Below, piece after piece: positions 1 through 7,313 of a stretch of DNA of 13,631 bases. This DNA is from JAAYRG01 sp964643255 (GTDB lineage Bacteria; Bacillota; Clostridia; Lachnospirales; Lachnospiraceae). Location of the stretch: assembly GCA_964643255.1 (NCBI GenBank), contig CAZXSM010000056.1:1-13631 (forward strand), written 5' to 3'. Position 1 is the stretch's first letter, and every line of letters starts with the position of its first letter. The position numbers were made by a program, and so were the translations under genes. The notes under the pieces were generated by a model, which saw only the letters and a program-made list of their open reading frames with translations, ran no database searches and had not been told where the DNA came from.

Positions 1-205
1 CCAGCCGTAGGTTGCGGACTTCTAGCTCCTTACAGTCGCTATAAGCCTCTTGTCGTAGGTTTCTACAACTCAACTGTCGTTTCGCTGGAAACCCTGACAG
101 AGGACCTTCCAGCAATTTATTTCATAAATTGGGATAGGTCTCTCAACCCTGACAGGGGTAGTACCTACATAGCTTTCTACCCTTTCAGCTTGAAACCTCT
201 GGGTA
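1..205 (-). ncRNA. Unidentified structured RNA candidate downstream of guaA (runs off the window)
   Basis: Seen: about 47% GC (97 of 205 bases) against roughly one third in the flanking genes, with no convincing gene. Hairpins, in plus-strand coordinates: 202-213 with 155-165 (11 pairs, one bulge, covering the guaA stop codon); 113-120 with 124-131 (8 pairs, 3-base loop); 84-90 with 107-113 (7 pairs, with an inner 93-95/101-103 stem); 52-58 with 63-69 (7 pairs including one G-U, 4-base loop); and 73-77 with 32-36 enclosing the last. A 14-mer is repeated with one mismatch at 90-103 and 145-158. No U-tract follows, so it is not a simple terminator. Inference: a structured RNA, or the end of an IS200/IS605-like element whose RNA resembles a TnpB guide scaffold. 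Read on the minus strand, the last 30 bases (GGAGCTAGAAG then an imperfect hairpin) recall such right ends. The strand and family are uncertain. Confidence 0.4.
90..158. repeat. Two near-identical 14-mers, 55 bases apart
   Basis: On the plus strand, 90-103 reads AACCCTGACAGAGG and 145-158 reads AACCCTGACAGGGG, with one mismatch. Each copy forms the loop side of a separate small stem on the minus strand (CCU/AGG in the first; CCCU/AGGG in the second). The repeat therefore looks like a duplicated structural module of the RNA candidate rather than a random match. Confidence 0.75.
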
Positions 206-1501
206 CTACTCCCACTCAATAGTCCCTGTTGGTTTTGGTGTTAAATCATATAACACACGGTTAACCCCTGGAACTTCATGGGTTATTCTCTCTGTTATCA
301 AATCAAGAATATCATATGGAATTCTTTCTATAGTTGCAGTCATGGCATCTACAGTGTTTACCGCACGGATTATTACTGGCCAATCATAAGTTCTTTGGTG
401 GTTTTTTACTCCTACAGACTTGAAGTCTGGGATTACAGTAAAGTATTGCCATACCTTTTTATTTAGTCCTGCATTTTTAAATTCTTCTCTTAAAATAGCA
501 TCAGACTCCCGAATTGCTTCTAATCTATCTTCTGTAATTGCTCCAAGGCAACGAACACCAAGTCCTGGCCCTGGGAAGGGCTGACGAAATACCATGGATT
601 CTGGAAGGCCAAGGGCAAGACCACATTGTCTAACTTCGTCTTTAAAAAGCATATCTAGAGGTTCAATTAATTCGAATTGTAAATCTTCAGGAAGGCCTCC
701 CACATTGTGGTGGCTTTTTATAGCCTTAACTGTTTTTGTTCCTGATTCAATTACATCTGAATATATTGTTCCTTGAGCTAAGAAGTCTATACCATCTAAC
801 TTACGAGCTTCTTCTTCAAAAATATATATAAACTCATTACCAATGATTTTTCTCTTTTCTTCTGGGTCTTCTACTTCTGTTAATTTATCAAGAAATCTGT
901 CTTTGGCATTTACATAAATAAGGTTAGATCCCATCCCCATCTTTTTACCAAAAACATTTATAACCTCTTCAGATTCCCCTTTACGCATAAGTCCATTATT
1001 AACATGTACACAAACAAGTTGGTCTCCTATTGCACGCAAAAGTAAGGCCGCAACAACTGAAGAATCAACACCTCCAGATAAGGCAAGAAGGACCTTCCTA
1101 TCACTAACTGTTTCTCTAATATGATCAACTTGTTCTGTGATAAAATTATCTATATTCCAGTCCTTGCTAGCTTCACATTCATCAAAAACAAAGCTTGCTA
1201 TCGTACTTTTACGTTCTTCTAGGTCTTGTGCCCATTGTTTAGAACCTTGATGGTCAACTGACATTATAGGAACTCCTATATTATATATAGCCTCTGAAGC
1301 ATCTATTTGAACTCCATCTACTACACGGTTTTCTCCGCCGTTTAGAATAATCCCCTTTACATTATCTAAACCTTCTACTTCTTCTACAGTTAGATCATGG
1401 GGGTGTATTTCACTAAATACGCCCAGTGATCTTATCTCTCTAGCTATATCTGTATTATTAGTTGCCCCTAAATCAATAATTAATATTCTATCTTGCTTCA
1501 T
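206..1501 (-). CDS. guaA: GMP synthase with a truncated, catalytically dead glutaminase domain
   Basis: Makes GMP from XMP, ATP and an amino-group donor, the last step of guanine nucleotide synthesis. Residues 1-80 follow the start of a class I glutamine amidotransferase domain (IHPH and GIILNGG are recognisable). Then about 80-85 residues are missing compared with the usual 510-515-residue enzyme. The position of the catalytic Cys falls on Asp83 (VPIMSVDHQG against the usual GICYG), and the FHPE-type His/Glu motif is absent. From about residue 104 the ATP-pyrophosphatase part is complete: P-loop LSGGVDSS at 141-148, KRKIIGNEF, the SHHNVGGLPEDL stretch, and the C-terminal dimerisation domain ending TIEWE. 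The start is ATG with GGGAGG five bases upstream (1507-1512). Inference: it uses free ammonia, or a separate glutaminase subunit. A single-genome deletion is less likely because the frame is continuous and the residual domain reads smoothly. Confidence 0.93.
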   Translation of the reverse strand: MKQDRILIIDLGATNNTDIAREIRSLGVFSEIHPHDLTVEEVEGLDNVKGIILNGGENRVVDGVQIDASEAIYNIGVPIMSVDHQGSKQWAQDLEERKSTIASFVFDECEASKDWNIDNFITEQVDHIRETVSDRKVLLALSGGVDSSVVAALLLRAIGDQLVCVHVNNGLMRKGESEEVINVFGKKMGMGSNLIYVNAKDRFLDKLTEVEDPEEKRKIIGNEFIYIFEEEARKLDGIDFLAQGTIYSDVIESGTKTVKAIKSHHNVGGLPEDLQFELIEPLDMLFKDEVRQCGLALGLPESMVFRQPFPGPGLGVRCLGAITEDRLEAIRESDAILREEFKNAGLNKKVWQYFTVIPDFKSVGVKNHQRTYDWPVIIRAVNTVDAMTATIERIPYDILDLITERITHEVPGVNRVLYDLTPKPTGTIEWE

Positions 1502-1551
1502 TCTAGCCTCCCGGAGATATCATCCCCTAAATTAAGTACAGTTCTATATTA

Positions 1552-1579
1552 ATTTTAAATGATTAAGATAATTTATCAA
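1552..1579 (-). promoter_or_regulatory. Candidate sigma-A promoter for guaA
   Basis: On the minus strand, a -35 TTGATA (1574-1579), a 16-base spacer and a -10 TAAAAT (1552-1557) lie about 50 bases upstream of the guaA ATG. Each box has one mismatch to consensus. The region is very AT-rich, so chance matches are possible. The 116-base gap from yfbR and the lack of a clear terminator leave open whether guaA is also reached by read-through. Confidence 0.4.
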
Positions 1580-1617
1580 GCTATTTTAATTTTTCTATAT
1601 ATTATTTTTATTAATAT

Positions 1618-2202
1618 TTATTTTCCCAATTCATCAAGGGTTTTCTCATAAGAAGGTAGAAACTCTTCTATAAATATATCAACTTCCTTTATATTTAAAT
1701 CTTTAATTATTTCCATAGTACTCTTTTTAGCACTTATAAATTCTGTATTACCTGTGTTTTCTTCTTGAATACATTTTATTAAGGCCGATATCTTATCAGC
1801 TCCCTTAACAAGTTTCCATAAATATTCATCTTTTTCATCTGGAATAAACAAATCCTCATAGTCCTCTTTTAGGTCTTCTGGCAACATGTTAAGTAACTGC
1901 TTTGCTGCTTGCTTTTCCAAATCCTTATATGACCCTTGAATAGACTTATTGAAATACTTAACTGGAGTAGGTAAGTCTCCTGTTATTATCTCCGTAGAAT
2001 CATGATAAAGACCCATAAGTGCTACTCTCTCTACATTAAGCTTATTTCCCAACCTTCTATTACTTATAACTGCCAGACAATGTGCTATCATGCTAACCTC
2101 TAAAGAATGTTCACTTATGTTTTCTTGTGATGAGTTCTTCATTAAGGACCATCGTTTTATATATTTCATTCTTGATATCATTGCAAAAAAATCACTAGCC
2201 AC
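1618..2202 (-). CDS. yfbR: 5'-deoxynucleotidase YfbR-like, HD-domain phosphohydrolase
   Basis: 194 residues, matching the YfbR family in length and layout. YfbR dephosphorylates deoxyribonucleoside 5'-monophosphates in the cytoplasm using a divalent metal. Visible family marks: DFFAMISRMKYIKRW at the N-terminus with the substrate-proximal Arg17-Trp18 pair, His32 in SEHSLEV, the His67-Asp68 pair in LYHDSTE, the GDLPTPVKYFN stretch at 75-85, and Asp136 in KGADKISA. These supply the full H...HD...D metal site. The start is GTG, 18 bases after the uvrA stop, with only a weak AGTAGGT ribosome site; the conserved N-terminus begins right there, which supports this start. It is third in a probable uvrB-uvrA-yfbR transcript, so it may rise with the repair genes and clear dNMPs released during repair; that link is inference. 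Confidence 0.88.
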   Translation of the reverse strand: MASDFFAMISRMKYIKRWSLMKNSSQENISEHSLEVSMIAHCLAVISNRRLGNKLNVERVALMGLYHDSTEIITGDLPTPVKYFNKSIQGSYKDLEKQAAKQLLNMLPEDLKEDYEDLFIPDEKDEYLWKLVKGADKISALIKCIQEENTGNTEFISAKKSTMEIIKDLNIKEVDIFIEEFLPSYEKTLDELGK

Positions 2203-2220
2203 TTCTATACCTACTTTCTT

Positions 2221-4914
2221 CTATACAGCTTTATTCTTATCTATCTCTGAAGTTCCAAGCATACCTTTTAAATACTGTCCAGTATATGACTCTTCAACCT
2301 TAGCCACATCTTCTGGAGTCCCAGCAGCAACAAGGGTTCCACCCCTGTCTCCACCTTCTGGCCCCAAATCTATAATATAATCACTTGTCTTTATAACATC
2401 AAGATTATGCTCTATAACTACAACTGTATTACCACCTTCAGTTAATTTCCCTAGAATATCCACTAGTTTGTGAACATCTGCAAAGTGAAGACCTGTAGTT
2501 GGTTCATCTAGAATATATATTGTTTTACCTGTACTTCTCTTACTCAGCTCTGTTGCAAGTTTAATTCTTTGAGCTTCTCCACCTGATAAAGTAGTTGATG
2601 GTTGTCCAAGTTTTATATATGTTAAACCCACATCAACTAAAGTCTTAATCTTTCTATAGATTTTAGGTATAGGTTCAAAGAACTCTACAGCCTCTTCTAC
2701 TGTCATATTTAGAATGTCAGATATATTCTTTCCCTTATATTTAACTTGTAAGGTGTCTCTGTTATACCTCTTTCCATTACATACTTCACATGGAACATAT
2801 ACATCTGGTAAAAAGTTCATTTCAATTTTATTTATTCCATCACCCCTACAGGCTTCACATCGTCCTCCCTTTACGTTGAAGCTGAATCTGCCCTTTTTAT
2901 AGCCTTTCATCTTGGCGTCAGGTGTTAATGAGTAGAGCTCTCTAATGTCGTCAAATACGCCTGTATAAGTGGCTGGGTTAGACCTTGGAGTTCTACCTAT
3001 AGGTGATTGGTCAATGTTTATTACTTTATCTAATTGATCCATACCTAGGATCTCTTTATGTTTACCTGGTGGCAAGGTTTTTGCCCTGTTTAAATCTGTA
3101 GCTAATCTTTTATATAAAACTTCATTAATTAGGGAAGACTTACCTGATCCTGAAACCCCTGTTACACAAGTCATTACACCTAGTGGTAGGTCAACATCTA
3201 TATTTTTTAGATTGTTTTCTGCTGCCCCTTTTATATTTAAGTAGCCTGTAGGTTCTTTTCTATTAGTTGGCACCGGTATCTTTCGGCGTCCACTTAAATA
3301 GTCGCCTGTAATAGAGGTCGGTTCATTAATAATGTCGTCAATATTTCCTACTGCGACAACCTCACCGCCATTTTTCCCTGCACCTGGTCCTATATCTACT
3401 ATAACGTCTGCTTCTCGCATCGTCTCTTCATCATGTTCTACTACTATTAATGTATTACCTAAATCTTTCAGGTTAGTAAGGGCCTTAATTAACTTACTGT
3501 TATCTCTTTGATGAAGTCCAATACTAGGCTCATCTAATATATAAGCCACTCCTACTAAGCCTGAACCTATCTGAGTAGCCAAACGAATCCTTTGGGCTTC
3601 TCCTCCTGATAGGGTAGCGGTAGCTCTAGATAAACTTAAATAATCTAGGCCAACATCAAGAAGGAACTGAACCCTAGCTTTAATTTCTCTTAGTAGTAAT
3701 CGTCCTATTTGCATCTGTGTCTCATTTAATTCTAAGTCCTGCAAATAAGCTTTCAAATCACCAAAAGGAAGTTCACTTACATCGTAAATATTCTTGTCTC
3801 CAACTAAAACTGCCAATGATTCCTTACGAAGTCTCTTACCCCCACATTCTTTACATGGTGTAACCTTCATAAAGGTTTCATAGCCTTGTTTTGCTGTTTC
3901 TGCACTGGTCTCCCTATATCTTTTCTCAACATTTCTTATTAGGCCTTCAAAGGCTACATCATATTCTCCTTTACCTCTTTGCCCCTTATAGTAGACCTTT
4001 ACTTTTTTACCATTTGTTCCATAAAGTATAATATCCTTTATCTTCTTAGGATAATCTTCAAAAGGAGTATTTAAGTCAAAGTCATATTCTCTTGTTAAGG
4101 CATCTAGTATAGCCCTTGTGAAACTTGTTTTCTTAGTCGCTGACCGCCAGCCGTTTACCACAATAGCACCATCAGCTATAGAAACTGACTGGTCAGGAAT
4201 CATAAGGTCTATGTCAAATTCCATCTTATACCCTAGACCATGGCATTGGTGGCAAGCTCCAAAGGGACTGTTAAAAGAAAAACTTCTTGGTTCTAATTCT
4301 CCTATACTTATATCACAATCTGTACAAGCAAAGTTTTCACTATATACAATCTTTTTCCCATCTAANNNNNNNNNNNNNNNNNNNNNNNNNNNNNNNNNNN
4401 NNNNNNNNNNNNNNNNNNNNNNNNNNNNNNNNNNNNNNNNNNNNNNNNNNNNNNNNNNNNNNNNNCTTCTTTCTGGAAATTCCATAATTGAATCTACCAT
4501 TTGGTCTACTGTTTGTTTGTTAATCTCTTTACCACAGTTAGGACAATGGGGAACACCAATCCTAGCATAAAGCAAACGAAAATAGTCATATATTTCCGTA
4601 ACTGTACCTACAGTAGAACGAGGGTTACGGTTAGTAGACTTCTGATCTATGGATATAGCTGGTGGTAGACCTTCTATATTCTCTACATCTGGTTTATCTA
4701 CTTGACCCAAAAACTGTCTAGCATAAGATGAAAGAGATTCCATGTATCTTCTTTGTCCTTCTGCATATATAGTGTCAAATGCCAATGAGGACTTTCCTGA
4801 ACCACTAAGGCCAGTCATTACTATAAATGAATCCCTTGGTATACTCAAGTCTATATTCTTCAAGTTGTTTTCTTTGGCACCTTTTATTTTAATGTATTTC
4901 TTACTATCATTCAT
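2221..4914 (-). CDS. uvrA: Excinuclease ABC subunit A (interrupted by an assembly gap)
   Basis: Damage-sensing ABC ATPase of nucleotide excision repair; a dimer loads UvrB onto lesions. Two ATPase cassettes are visible: N-terminal Walker A GLSGSGKSS at 35-43 and its signature LSGGEAQRIRLATQIG with DEPSIGLHQRD; then C-terminal Walker A GVSGSGKSS, LSGGEAQRIKLATELS and DEPTTGLHFADV. Zinc modules appear as CTDC...CHQC and CEAC...CEVC, plus CPNCG at 124-128. One hundred N (4366-4465) replace part of the protein after residue 149, in the region that corresponds to the UvrB-binding domain. The 897 residues therefore undercount a protein of about 945. The ATG is the only plausible start; its AGAGGA ribosome site (4928-4933) is 13 bases away, which is long. 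It follows uvrB by 93 bases without a terminator. Confidence 0.97.
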   Translation of the reverse strand: MNDSKKYIKIKGAKENNLKNIDLSIPRDSFIVMTGLSGSGKSSLAFDTIYAEGQRRYMESLSSYARQFLGQVDKPDVENIEGLPPAISIDQKSTNRNPRSTVGTVTEIYDYFRLLYARIGVPHCPNCGKEINKQTVDQMVDSIMEFPERXXXXXXXXXXXXXXXXXXXXXXXXXXXXXXXXXXLDGKKIVYSENFACTDCDISIGELEPRSFSFNSPFGACHQCHGLGYKMEFDIDLMIPDQSVSIADGAIVVNGWRSATKKTSFTRAILDALTREYDFDLNTPFEDYPKKIKDIILYGTNGKKVKVYYKGQRGKGEYDVAFEGLIRNVEKRYRETSAETAKQGYETFMKVTPCKECGGKRLRKESLAVLVGDKNIYDVSELPFGDLKAYLQDLELNETQMQIGRLLLREIKARVQFLLDVGLDYLSLSRATATLSGGEAQRIRLATQIGSGLVGVAYILDEPSIGLHQRDNSKLIKALTNLKDLGNTLIVVEHDEETMREADVIVDIGPGAGKNGGEVVAVGNIDDIINEPTSITGDYLSGRRKIPVPTNRKEPTGYLNIKGAAENNLKNIDVDLPLGVMTCVTGVSGSGKSSLINEVLYKRLATDLNRAKTLPPGKHKEILGMDQLDKVINIDQSPIGRTPRSNPATYTGVFDDIRELYSLTPDAKMKGYKKGRFSFNVKGGRCEACRGDGINKIEMNFLPDVYVPCEVCNGKRYNRDTLQVKYKGKNISDILNMTVEEAVEFFEPIPKIYRKIKTLVDVGLTYIKLGQPSTTLSGGEAQRIKLATELSKRSTGKTIYILDEPTTGLHFADVHKLVDILGKLTEGGNTVVVIEHNLDVIKTSDYIIDLGPEGGDRGGTLVAAGTPEDVAKVEESYTGQYLKGMLGTSEIDKNKAV
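4366..4465. other. Assembly gap: exactly 100 N inside uvrA
   Basis: A run of exactly 100 N, the usual placeholder for a gap of unknown size. Comparing the flanks (VDSIMEFPER before, LDGKKIVYSENFAC after) with ordinary UvrA proteins suggests that about 80 residues, near 240 bases, are really missing. The uvrA frame happens to stay open across 100 N. Confidence 0.97.
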
Positions 4915-5007
4915 AATTTATACTAAATCCTCTCAACAAATAATTAGCTTGGCTAATCCGGCAACAATACGATAAGTTTCACAATCACCTAAATAAATAG
5001 CTAATAA

Positions 5008-6993
5008 TTAATCAATCTCTTCTAAGGTTTTCTTTAATTCAATCATATAATCTCGTAACTTAGCAGCACTCTCAAAATCAAGTTCAGTAGCTGCTGATTT
5101 CATGTCCTTTTGTACCTTTTTAATAAGATCCATTAGTTCTTTCTTATTCATAGACTCAGGATCTTTGTCTAATTCATAGTTACCTTTTTCTGCTTTTTGA
5201 GAAATACTAATAACATCCCTAACTTTCTTGATAATAGTCTTCGGTGTTATACCATGCTCTTTATTATAGTTATCTTGAATTGCTCTTCTTCTGTTAGTTT
5301 CATCTATGGCCTTCCTCATAGAATCAGTAATTCTTTCTGCATACATTACTACACGTCCAGAAGAGTTTCTAGCTGCCCTTCCAATAGTCTGTATAAGGGC
5401 TGTTTCTGAACGAAGGAATCCTTCTTTATCTGCATCTAAGATAGCAACTAAAGTTATCTCTGGTATATCAAGGCCTTCTCTTAGTAAGTTTATTCCTACC
5501 AAAACATCGAATAAACCAAGTCTCATATCCCTAATAATTTCAGAGCGTTCTAAAGTATCAATATCTGAATGGAGATACTTTACCTTGATTCCCACCTCTC
5601 TCATATAATCTGTCAAGTCCTCAGCCATACGCTTAGTGAGGGTAGTTACCATAACCTTGTTATTATTCTTAGTTTCTTTTCTAATTTCACCAATTAAGTC
5701 GTCAATTTGACCCTCTACTGGCCTTACATCTACACTTGGGTCTAGAAGCCCTGTTGGTCTAATAACCTGCTCTACGCGCTTTAGTTCGTGTTCCCTTTCG
5801 TATATTGATGGTGTAGCTGATACAAACATCATCTGGTTAATCTTGGACTCAAATTCATCAAAATTCAGAGGCCTATTATCCAATGCCGATGGCAAACGAA
5901 AGCCATGTTCTACAAGGGTTGTCTTCCTTGACTTGTCTCCTGCATACATACCTCGTATCTGGGGTATAGTCATGTGAGACTCATCTATTATAATTAGATA
6001 ATCCTCTGGAAAATAATCCATTAGGGTATTAGGAGTTGAGCCTGGTTCTAGTCCAGATAAATGTCTCGAATAGTTTTCTATACCTGAACAAAATCCTGTT
6101 TCCCTTAACATCTCTATATCAAAGTTGGTTCGTTCTGTAATCCTTTGAGCTTCAAGAAGCTTATCCTCACTTTTAAGATAGCGAATTCTCTCTTCTAGTT
6201 CCTCTTCTATAGTACTAATAGCTCTCTCTAATCTATCCTTTGAAACCACATAGTGTGATGCAGGAAATATAGCAATATGATCCAAGTTATATAATACTTC
6301 TCCTGTTAAAGAATCTATCTCGGAAATCCTATCTACTTCATCTCCAAAGAATTCTATTCTTATAACACGCTCATCTGATGCAACAGGAAACACTTCAAGA
6401 ACATCTCCATTTACCCGAAATGTACCTCGACCAAAGTCTATTTGATTTCTAGTATACTGGAGTTCTACAAGCTTAGCTATTACATCATCCCTATCCCTTA
6501 TCATTCCAGGTCTTAAAGAAATAACCATTTCCTTATAGTCAATAGGGTTACCAATTCCATATATACAAGAAACACTTGAAACAATAACTACATCTCTTCG
6601 CTCAGAAAGAGCAGCAGTTGCAGAGTGTCTTAGTTTATCTATCTCATCATTAATTGCAGAGTCTTTCTCAATATAAGTATCACTTGATGGGACATAAGCT
6701 TCTGGCTGATAATAATCATAATAAGACACAAAGTATTCAACTGCATTATTAGGAAAATATTCTTTAAACTCTCCATAAAGTTGAGCTGCTAAAGTCTTAT
6801 TGTGAGCAATTATAAGTGTCGGCCTGTTTAAGGCTTCTATTACATTAGCCATAGTAAATGTCTTACCTGATCCTGTTACACCAAGTAAGGTTTGAAACTG
6901 GTTACCTTCCTCAAAACCGCCAATAAGCTCTTCTATTGCCTGTGGTTGATCACCAGTTGGCTCATATTCCGAAACAAGCTTAAAATCGCCCAT
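5008..6993 (-). CDS. uvrB: Excinuclease ABC subunit B
   Basis: Helicase-like subunit that verifies DNA damage after UvrA hands it over, then recruits UvrC. 661 residues, normal for the family. Walker A GVTGSGKT is at 38-45, and the beta-hairpin region that threads between strands, with its run of tyrosines (YYDYYQPEAY), is at 91-114. The Walker B box DESH is at 337-340, helicase motif VI TIGRAARN at 536-543, and the C-terminal UVR motif that binds UvrC at about 621-656. The start chosen is ATG at 6993, because AGAGGTGA (6999-7006) lies five bases upstream; a GTG at 7002 falls inside that ribosome site. A candidate promoter and LexA box precede it, making it the first gene of an SOS-type repair operon with uvrA and yfbR. 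Confidence 0.98.
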   Translation of the reverse strand: MGDFKLVSEYEPTGDQPQAIEELIGGFEEGNQFQTLLGVTGSGKTFTMANVIEALNRPTLIIAHNKTLAAQLYGEFKEYFPNNAVEYFVSYYDYYQPEAYVPSSDTYIEKDSAINDEIDKLRHSATAALSERRDVVIVSSVSCIYGIGNPIDYKEMVISLRPGMIRDRDDVIAKLVELQYTRNQIDFGRGTFRVNGDVLEVFPVASDERVIRIEFFGDEVDRISEIDSLTGEVLYNLDHIAIFPASHYVVSKDRLERAISTIEEELEERIRYLKSEDKLLEAQRITERTNFDIEMLRETGFCSGIENYSRHLSGLEPGSTPNTLMDYFPEDYLIIIDESHMTIPQIRGMYAGDKSRKTTLVEHGFRLPSALDNRPLNFDEFESKINQMMFVSATPSIYEREHELKRVEQVIRPTGLLDPSVDVRPVEGQIDDLIGEIRKETKNNNKVMVTTLTKRMAEDLTDYMREVGIKVKYLHSDIDTLERSEIIRDMRLGLFDVLVGINLLREGLDIPEITLVAILDADKEGFLRSETALIQTIGRAARNSSGRVVMYAERITDSMRKAIDETNRRRAIQDNYNKEHGITPKTIIKKVRDVISISQKAEKGNYELDKDPESMNKKELMDLIKKVQKDMKSAATELDFESAAKLRDYMIELKKTLEEID

Positions 6994-6998
6994 TCTTG

Positions 6999-7006
6999 TC
7001 ACCTCT
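6999..7006 (-). promoter_or_regulatory. Ribosome binding site deciding the uvrB start
   Basis: AGAGGTGA on the minus strand, five bases from the ATG at 6993. It overlaps the alternative GTG at 7000-7002, which would leave that codon without a ribosome site. Confidence 0.8.
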
Positions 7007-7085
7007 CTATAAATTAAATCACTGTAGTATTTCTATTCTATCTATAATTATCAAACAATATTTGTCATCTTCTTTGGTAATATAA

Positions 7086-7114
7086 AATATAACATACTAT
7101 TAACTTAATTACAA
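7086..7114 (-). promoter_or_regulatory. Candidate sigma-A promoter of uvrB-uvrA
   Basis: On the minus strand, -35 TTGTAA (7109-7114), a spacer of exactly 17 bases, and -10 TATATT (7086-7091). This would start transcription near 7080 with a leader of about 85 bases. It lies nine bases downstream of the LexA-like box, which supports both calls. Confidence 0.5.
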
Positions 7115-7122
7115 TATCCATT

Positions 7123-7136
7123 CGAATACTTGTTCT
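7123..7136. promoter_or_regulatory. Probable LexA (SOS) box upstream of uvrB
   Basis: Reading the minus strand, AGAACAAGTATTCG matches the Gram-positive LexA/DinR consensus CGAACRNRYGTTYG at all but two positions: the first base, and A for G in the right half-site GTTC. The core GAAC-N4-(A)TTC spacing is correct. It sits just upstream of the -35 of a gene that is SOS-regulated in Bacillus, which is where such a box is expected. LexA binding here is inferred, not shown. Confidence 0.62.
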
Positions 7137-7154
7137 GTTATTTTTTTCATACTA

Positions 7155-7202
7155 AGAATAAAAATGTGCAAAAGAAAGGATATTCCCTTTCTATGCACAT
7201 TT
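7155..7202 (-). terminator. Intrinsic terminator of the cdaR-like/ftsEX/ctpA operon
   Basis: Arms 7162-7170 and 7194-7202 (AAATGTGCA/TGCACATTT) continue inward, after a one- or two-base bulge, into AGAAAGG/CCTTTCT, with a six-base loop. On the minus strand the stem is followed by TTTTTATTCTT. This is the classic stem plus U-tract for a transcript coming from ctpA, whose stop is about 110 bases upstream. Confidence 0.88.
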
Positions 7203-7237
7203 AATTTATCAAACTATTTTTTTCTATTAATGATTTC

Positions 7238-7266
7238 ATTATAAAAGTATACAAAACATTACACAA
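7238..7266 (-). promoter_or_regulatory. Promoter-like pair between ctpA and its terminator
   Basis: A perfect -10 TATAAT (7238-7243) lies 17 bases from TTGTGT (7261-7266) on the minus strand. A transcript from here would end about 75 bases later at the intrinsic terminator and would contain no gene. The -35 is poor and the region is AT-rich, so this is a weak call. Confidence 0.25.
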
Positions 7267-7313
7267 AATAGGAATGATTATCGTCTTACTACTTAAAGAT
7301 GAAGGACAAGCTA

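Larger units (their letters stand above)
7007..7313. other. Intergenic region between ctpA and uvrB
   Basis: About 307 bases without a gene. From the ctpA side it holds a promoter-like pair at 7238-7266, the ctpA terminator (7162-7202 plus U-tract), a LexA-like box (7123-7136) and the uvrB promoter (7086-7114). I see no open reading frame of note. The uvrB leader from about 7080 to 6994 shows no strong hairpin. Confidence 0.7.

Noticed and set aside
1..222. A plus-strand frame open from the window edge to TAG at 220-222 (73 codons)
   Set aside because: It has no ATG in view, no recognisable protein similarity, runs antisense into the guaA end, and lies over the hairpin-rich region, which explains the pattern better. 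It could only be judged with sequence to the left.
278..776. Plus-strand open frames inside guaA, and similar ones in uvrA, uvrB, ctpA, ftsX, ftsE and the ATPase gene
   Set aside because: They are antisense shadows of well-identified genes, with no ribosome sites or family similarity; some even run through the N gap.
206..1501. guaA as a pseudogene
   Set aside because: The frame is continuous, the synthetase part is intact to the last residue, and the ribosome site and promoter are good. Loss is confined to one domain, which looks like functional specialisation.
1591..1617. AT-only hairpin after yfbR as a terminator
   Set aside because: The stem is six A-T pairs and too weak; such matches are expected by chance in this AT-rich gap.
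4943..4957. ATTAGC-TTG-GCTAAT hairpin between uvrB and uvrA as a terminator
   Set aside because: Only six pairs, with no U-tract on the minus strand; the two genes are likely cotranscribed.
6994..7002. GTG at 7002 as the uvrB start
   Set aside because: It overlaps the AGAGGTGA ribosome site that is correctly spaced for the ATG at 6993.
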